Shown here: positions 3,182-6,450 of the stretch, piece by piece
Layout: each line of letters opens with the position of its first letter
Position numbering within the stretch: the first letter of the stretch is position 1
The notes under the pieces: model-generated
The model's input: only the letters and a program-made list of their open reading frames with translations
Database searches by the model: none
Told to the model about the DNA's origin: nothing
Position numbers and translations under genes: made by a program
From: Patescibacteria group bacterium
GTDB lineage: Bacteria; Patescibacteriota; Microgenomatia; Levybacterales; UBA12049
Length of the DNA stretch: 6,450 nucleotides
Reading direction: 5' to 3'
Assembly (NCBI GenBank): GCA_030917445.1
Contig: JAUPUR010000076.1
Coordinates: 1 to 6,450, forward strand

Positions 3182-5134
3182 ATGAATATAAAAATACTTG
3201 ATAGCTGGATGAGAGATCATCTCAAAACAAAAGCAACCGCACATGAGATTGCAAAAGCAATGTCACTGACAAGTGTTTCAATTGAAAGAATGGAAGAGCA
3301 TAAGAAGGATTTTATTTTTGATATTGAAATTACAACAAATAGACCTGATCTCATGTCTGTCATTGGACTCGCAAGAGAAGCAGCAGCAATCCTTCCACAT
3401 AATGGCCATGAAGCAGAATTTATTTCTCCGAAAATCACCAAACCTTCACCTGTAAAAAATAATGTTTCACTTGAAATTATCAGTGATGATTTATTAGTAA
3501 ATCGAATGTGTGCTGCCGTTCTTGACGTAACATTGAAAAATTCACCTGAATTTATCTCAGAAAGACTTGAAACTTCTGGCATTCGTAGTCTTAATAATAT
3601 TGTTGATGTCACTAACTATATAATGCGAACAATTGGTCATACCGCTCATGTATTCGACTATGATCGCATTAAGGGCCACAGTATTACTATTCGAGAAGCA
3701 AAAAAGGGTGAAAGTATTACAACTCTTGATGGTAAATCCTACATACTTGAAGGGGGAGACATCATCGCTGTGGATAAAGAGGGGAACATTATTGATCTCC
3801 TGGGAATTATGGGCCTTGAAAATAGTGTTGTTACAGAAAATACAAAACGAATTGTCCTCTTTATCAATAATAACAATACGCACAAAATGCGCCAAACTTC
3901 TATGCGGCACAATATTCGAACAGAAGCTGTTCAGATGAATGAAAAAGGACTTGATCCAGAACTAGCTCTTGAGGCACTGTACTGTGGAATATCCCTCTAT
4001 GAAGAAATCGCCGAAGGACAACTAATGGCACCCATTATTGATATTTATCCTCATAAAAAATCAATAGAAAATGTGACTGTTTCTCTCTCGGAAATTCAAA
4101 GAATTATGGGCATTCCACTCTCACTTACAGAATCACAAAAAATCCTCAACCAACTTGGATTTAAAACTACAGTGACAAAAGAAACACTCACTGCAATAGT
4201 TCCAAGCTATAGAGCAGATGATATTACTATTCCAGAAGATCTCATTGAAGAAGTTGCACGAGTGTATGGATATCATAATTTACCAAGTATCCTTCCTCCC
4301 GTTGTGAGTATTGATCCTGTTTCTATAGAAAATGATATGTTTCGCTGGGAAACAAGAGTTAAAAATGCTTTGAAGTACTGGGGATTTACTGAAGTGTATA
4401 CATATCCAATGGTTTCAGAAGATATGTACGAAGGTCCACTAGAGAGTGCTGTAGCTCTCTCAAACCCCCTTGGAGAAGAGTTTGTCTATATGAGACGAAC
4501 TCTTATACCAAACCTCCTCAAGATAGTAGAAGATAATAGAAATGTGGATACTCTTCATCTCTTTGAAATAGCAAATATATACGAAGCACGAGAGAAAGAT
4601 CTTCCAAAAGAAATTCGTACTCTCGCTTTAGTCATAAAGAATAAAACAAAAGATTATTTTGATATGAAAGGAGTTATCGAACAATTAGCACAAGATTGTG
4701 GAATCAATAATCTCACCTTTGGAACAGGTGGTAGCACCTCACTTGAGACACGAATATACTTGGGGAAAAATGAGATCGGTAGAATGGAAATACTAGACGA
4801 ACATTTTATCAACGCTGAAATAAATTTTGATCTTTTTCTCTCACATGTAAGTATTAAAAAAACATATACAAAATTATCAAAATTCCCTAGTGTTTTTGAA
4901 GATATCACTCTTATAGGCAATAACAAAGCAACACATGAAGTGATTGTCGAAACAATAAAAAACACCTCAAAACTGGTGAGAGCGGTAACACTCAATTCGA
5001 AATTTAAAGACGCACGTACATATCATATTGAGTATCAAGATAAAGAAAAAAATCTTTCATCCAATGATGTGAAAGAAATTAGAGAAAATATTCTTTCTTC
5101 ACTACACAAAAATCTCAGTCTTCAAGAAAAGTAG
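3182..5134 (+). CDS. pheT: Phenylalanyl-tRNA synthetase beta subunit, short form lacking the EMAP/OB domain
   Basis: Non-catalytic structural, tRNA-contacting and editing subunit partnering PheS. It has 650 residues against about 795 in E. coli. The B1 start (MNIKILDSWMRDHL, LTSVSIERMEE to about 40) joins directly to DIEITTNRPDLMSVIGLAREAAAI (47-70), so the roughly 110-residue B2 EMAP/OB tRNA-binding domain is missing. Next come the B3/B4 editing region (about 105-275: GIRSLNNIVDVTNYIM, HVFDYDRIKG, LLGIMGLENS), B5 (about 295-370, PEDLIEEVARVYGYHNLP), the catalytic-like core (RWETRVKNALKYWGF to HLFEIANIYE, 388-468) and a C-terminal FDX-ACB domain (KFPSVFEDITLI, 567-650). In B3/B4 the usual AGVMGG is LGIMGL, and the conserved Glu of DVLLE is Phe227, so editing may be lost. 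Initiation is probably coupled to pheS because the ribosome site is poor. It ends in TAG, directly abutting the convergent gene. Confidence 0.97.
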   Translation: MNIKILDSWMRDHLKTKATAHEIAKAMSLTSVSIERMEEHKKDFIFDIEITTNRPDLMSVIGLAREAAAILPHNGHEAEFISPKITKPSPVKNNVSLEIISDDLLVNRMCAAVLDVTLKNSPEFISERLETSGIRSLNNIVDVTNYIMRTIGHTAHVFDYDRIKGHSITIREAKKGESITTLDGKSYILEGGDIIAVDKEGNIIDLLGIMGLENSVVTENTKRIVLFINNNNTHKMRQTSMRHNIRTEAVQMNEKGLDPELALEALYCGISLYEEIAEGQLMAPIIDIYPHKKSIENVTVSLSEIQRIMGIPLSLTESQKILNQLGFKTTVTKETLTAIVPSYRADDITIPEDLIEEVARVYGYHNLPSILPPVVSIDPVSIENDMFRWETRVKNALKYWGFTEVYTYPMVSEDMYEGPLESAVALSNPLGEEFVYMRRTLIPNLLKIVEDNRNVDTLHLFEIANIYEAREKDLPKEIRTLALVIKNKTKDYFDMKGVIEQLAQDCGINNLTFGTGGSTSLETRIYLGKNEIGRMEILDEHFINAEINFDLFLSHVSIKKTYTKLSKFPSVFEDITLIGNNKATHEVIVETIKNTSKLVRAVTLNSKFKDARTYHIEYQDKEKNLSSNDVKEIRENILSSLHKNLSLQEK

Positions 5135-6450
5135 TTATTCTTCTTCAGAAGCCAGCGTAGGTGTTGGAGTTTCAGTTGGACTTGCAGCTGTTGAGATACC
5201 CGCAACTCCCGCTTCTTTTTTCAGCTCTTCAGGAGGATTATAACGCTCTTCGCCCTTATGATTTTGTTCGATCCATGCATTTATTCCTTCTTGCCAACGA
5301 TTTCGTCCATCAATAGAAACAGGATCTTTCTCAGCAAATACCCAGTAATCTTTTCCATCTTTTGATTTATAAAGATTTGAAACAGCGGTCGGCTCACTCC
5401 CTTTGATAAAATACTCAGTTCGTGTTGGTTGTCCATCTCGTGGAAGCCCTCCAGCGAGTGGATCAATGGAAAGTGCAGTCACGTTTTCTGGAACTTCAAA
5501 TTCCTCATTATCTTTACCTTTCAATGCAAGTTTCATTAATTTATTCCAAATTGGGGATGCACCTGTAACTCCAGAAGCAATAGCTTGATTCATAGGAGTG
5601 TAATCATTATTTCCAACCCATACACCAACCACACGCGATGGGGTATATCCAAAAGTCCAGTTATCTCTTTTCTCATCTGTCGTTCCTGTTTTAACTGCAA
5701 CTGTATACCCAGGTATTCTTAAGAGTGAATTTGAACCAAACGCATCAGAGCGAGCATTGTTATCAAGAAGCATATGAGAAATAATAAAAGTAATATCCTC
5801 TGAAAGAACTTCGGGACCTTTTCTTTCTTTATATTCAAAAAGTTTTTTTCCTTTACTATCAGTTACTTTTAAGATAGAAACAAGGTCTTGTTTGACACCT
5901 TTGTGAGCCAAAACTCCATATGCAGTCATCTCATCAAATAATGTTGTTTCACGTCCTCCAAGAACAAGTGATAGACCAACATTTCTCATATTTTCCTGTG
6001 TTGGCTCCCAATTTTTGATTCCCATATCATATGCAAGCTGCATCCCATCCTCAACACCTACAAGTGCCAATGCTTTAACTGCAGGAATATTGAGTGAATT
6101 TCCTAAAGCAAATCTCATCTGAACAGGACCTCTAAATTTAGCATCATAATTAACAGGATTATAAGGATCTTCACCACTTGCCCCAGAACTAAATTCCGTC
6201 TTAACATCCATAAACATATATGACCCTGTATAACCTTCCTTTAGCGCTTGTGCATATATAACAGGTTTCATAGATGATCCAGGTTGACGATTTGCTTGAG
6301 TAGCAACATTAAAGTTCCCATCATTATCAGTATCATAATAATCTTTACTTCCAACCATACTCAATATTTCACCAGTTTGAGGATCTGTTATCATTGCTGC
6401 GCCATTTGAAACATCAAATTTTTCTAGTTTTTCGATTTCTTCATTCACAA
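5135..6450 (-). CDS. Class A penicillin-binding protein, transpeptidase part (N-terminus outside window)
   Basis: Peptidoglycan synthase at the outer face of the membrane. About 438 C-terminal residues are visible, and the frame is open through the window edge; the GTG at 6446-6448 is probably internal. Counting from that codon, the transpeptidase motifs are SSMK (58-61, nucleophile Ser58, in RQPGSSMKP), SLN (118-120, in GNSLNIPAVK) and KTGT (253-256). TDPQTGEILSMVGSKDYYD and FGYTPSRVVGVWVGNND are also typical. After the domain, a conserved-looking block (DPVSIDGRNRWQEGINAWI, about 375-393) leads to a Ser/Thr/Pro/Glu-rich tail (about 418-437) likely exposed outside the cell. The glycosyltransferase domain and membrane anchor expected for PBP1a-type proteins would lie beyond base 6450. 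It is convergent with pheT with no spacer and is functionally unrelated to the translation operon. A monofunctional transpeptidase cannot be excluded from this fragment. Confidence 0.94.
   Translation of the reverse strand, partial: VNEEIEKLEKFDVSNGAAMITDPQTGEILSMVGSKDYYDTDNDGNFNVATQANRQPGSSMKPVIYAQALKEGYTGSYMFMDVKTEFSSGASGEDPYNPVNYDAKFRGPVQMRFALGNSLNIPAVKALALVGVEDGMQLAYDMGIKNWEPTQENMRNVGLSLVLGGRETTLFDEMTAYGVLAHKGVKQDLVSILKVTDSKGKKLFEYKERKGPEVLSEDITFIISHMLLDNNARSDAFGSNSLLRIPGYTVAVKTGTTDEKRDNWTFGYTPSRVVGVWVGNNDYTPMNQAIASGVTGASPIWNKLMKLALKGKDNEEFEVPENVTALSIDPLAGGLPRDGQPTRTEYFIKGSEPTAVSNLYKSKDGKDYWVFAEKDPVSIDGRNRWQEGINAWIEQNHKGEERYNPPEELKKEAGVAGISTAASPTETPTPTLASEEE

Noticed and set aside
3217..3612. 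131-codon minus-strand frame inside pheT
   Set aside because: Antisense to conserved PheT domains, with no ribosome binding site or recognisable product; a shadow of the real gene.

Overview
The window is an AT-rich bacterial translation locus. The plus-strand order is thrS (3' part) - infC - rpmI - rplT - [promoter, Phe leader peptide, attenuator] - small unknown gene - pheS - pheT. A class A penicillin-binding protein on the minus strand meets it tail to tail. The compact genes, a PheT without its tRNA-binding EMAP/OB domain, weak Shine-Dalgarno sites at several genes, and a PBP tail of the type I associate with Patescibacteria all suggest a member of the candidate phyla radiation. That placement is inference. 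TGA is absent from the large reading frames and seems to be used as a stop, so the code looks standard rather than the TGA=Gly code of Gracilibacteria/Absconditabacteria.

Bases 1-1707: the C-terminal third of threonyl-tRNA synthetase overlaps infC by 17 bases. infC appears to start at TTG and overlaps rpmI by 35 bases. rplT follows rpmI after one base. This is the classic thrS-infC-rpmI-rplT cluster, compressed by overlaps.

Bases 1682-1859 hold the most interesting part. A TTGACA/17/TAATAT promoter overlaps the end of rplT. Its predicted start point falls on the ATG of a 22-codon reading frame whose residues 7-12 are FFWFYF (1717-1785). This frame overlaps RNA arms that can form either of two states. 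One is a pair of protector helices plus a Rho-independent terminator (CCTCCT-GAAA-GGGAGG-T7). The other is an 8-bp antiterminator (1764-1771 with 1814-1821). The layout matches ribosome-mediated attenuation and parallels the Escherichia coli rplT-pheM-pheST arrangement. No T-box motif is visible. Phe-tRNA shortage would stall the leader ribosome, free the antiterminator and raise expression of the genes that charge tRNA-Phe.

Bases 1860-5134: a 71-codon gene of unknown function has the best Shine-Dalgarno site in the window and sits between the attenuator and pheS. pheS has a possible promoter of its own and no Shine-Dalgarno site. pheT follows two bases later. PheT lacks the EMAP/OB module, and its B3/B4 editing pocket appears eroded.

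Bases 5135-6450: the transpeptidase domain and Ser/Thr/Pro-rich tail of a bifunctional penicillin-binding protein, cut by the window edge. Its stop codon is directly adjacent to the pheT stop, with no intergenic base.
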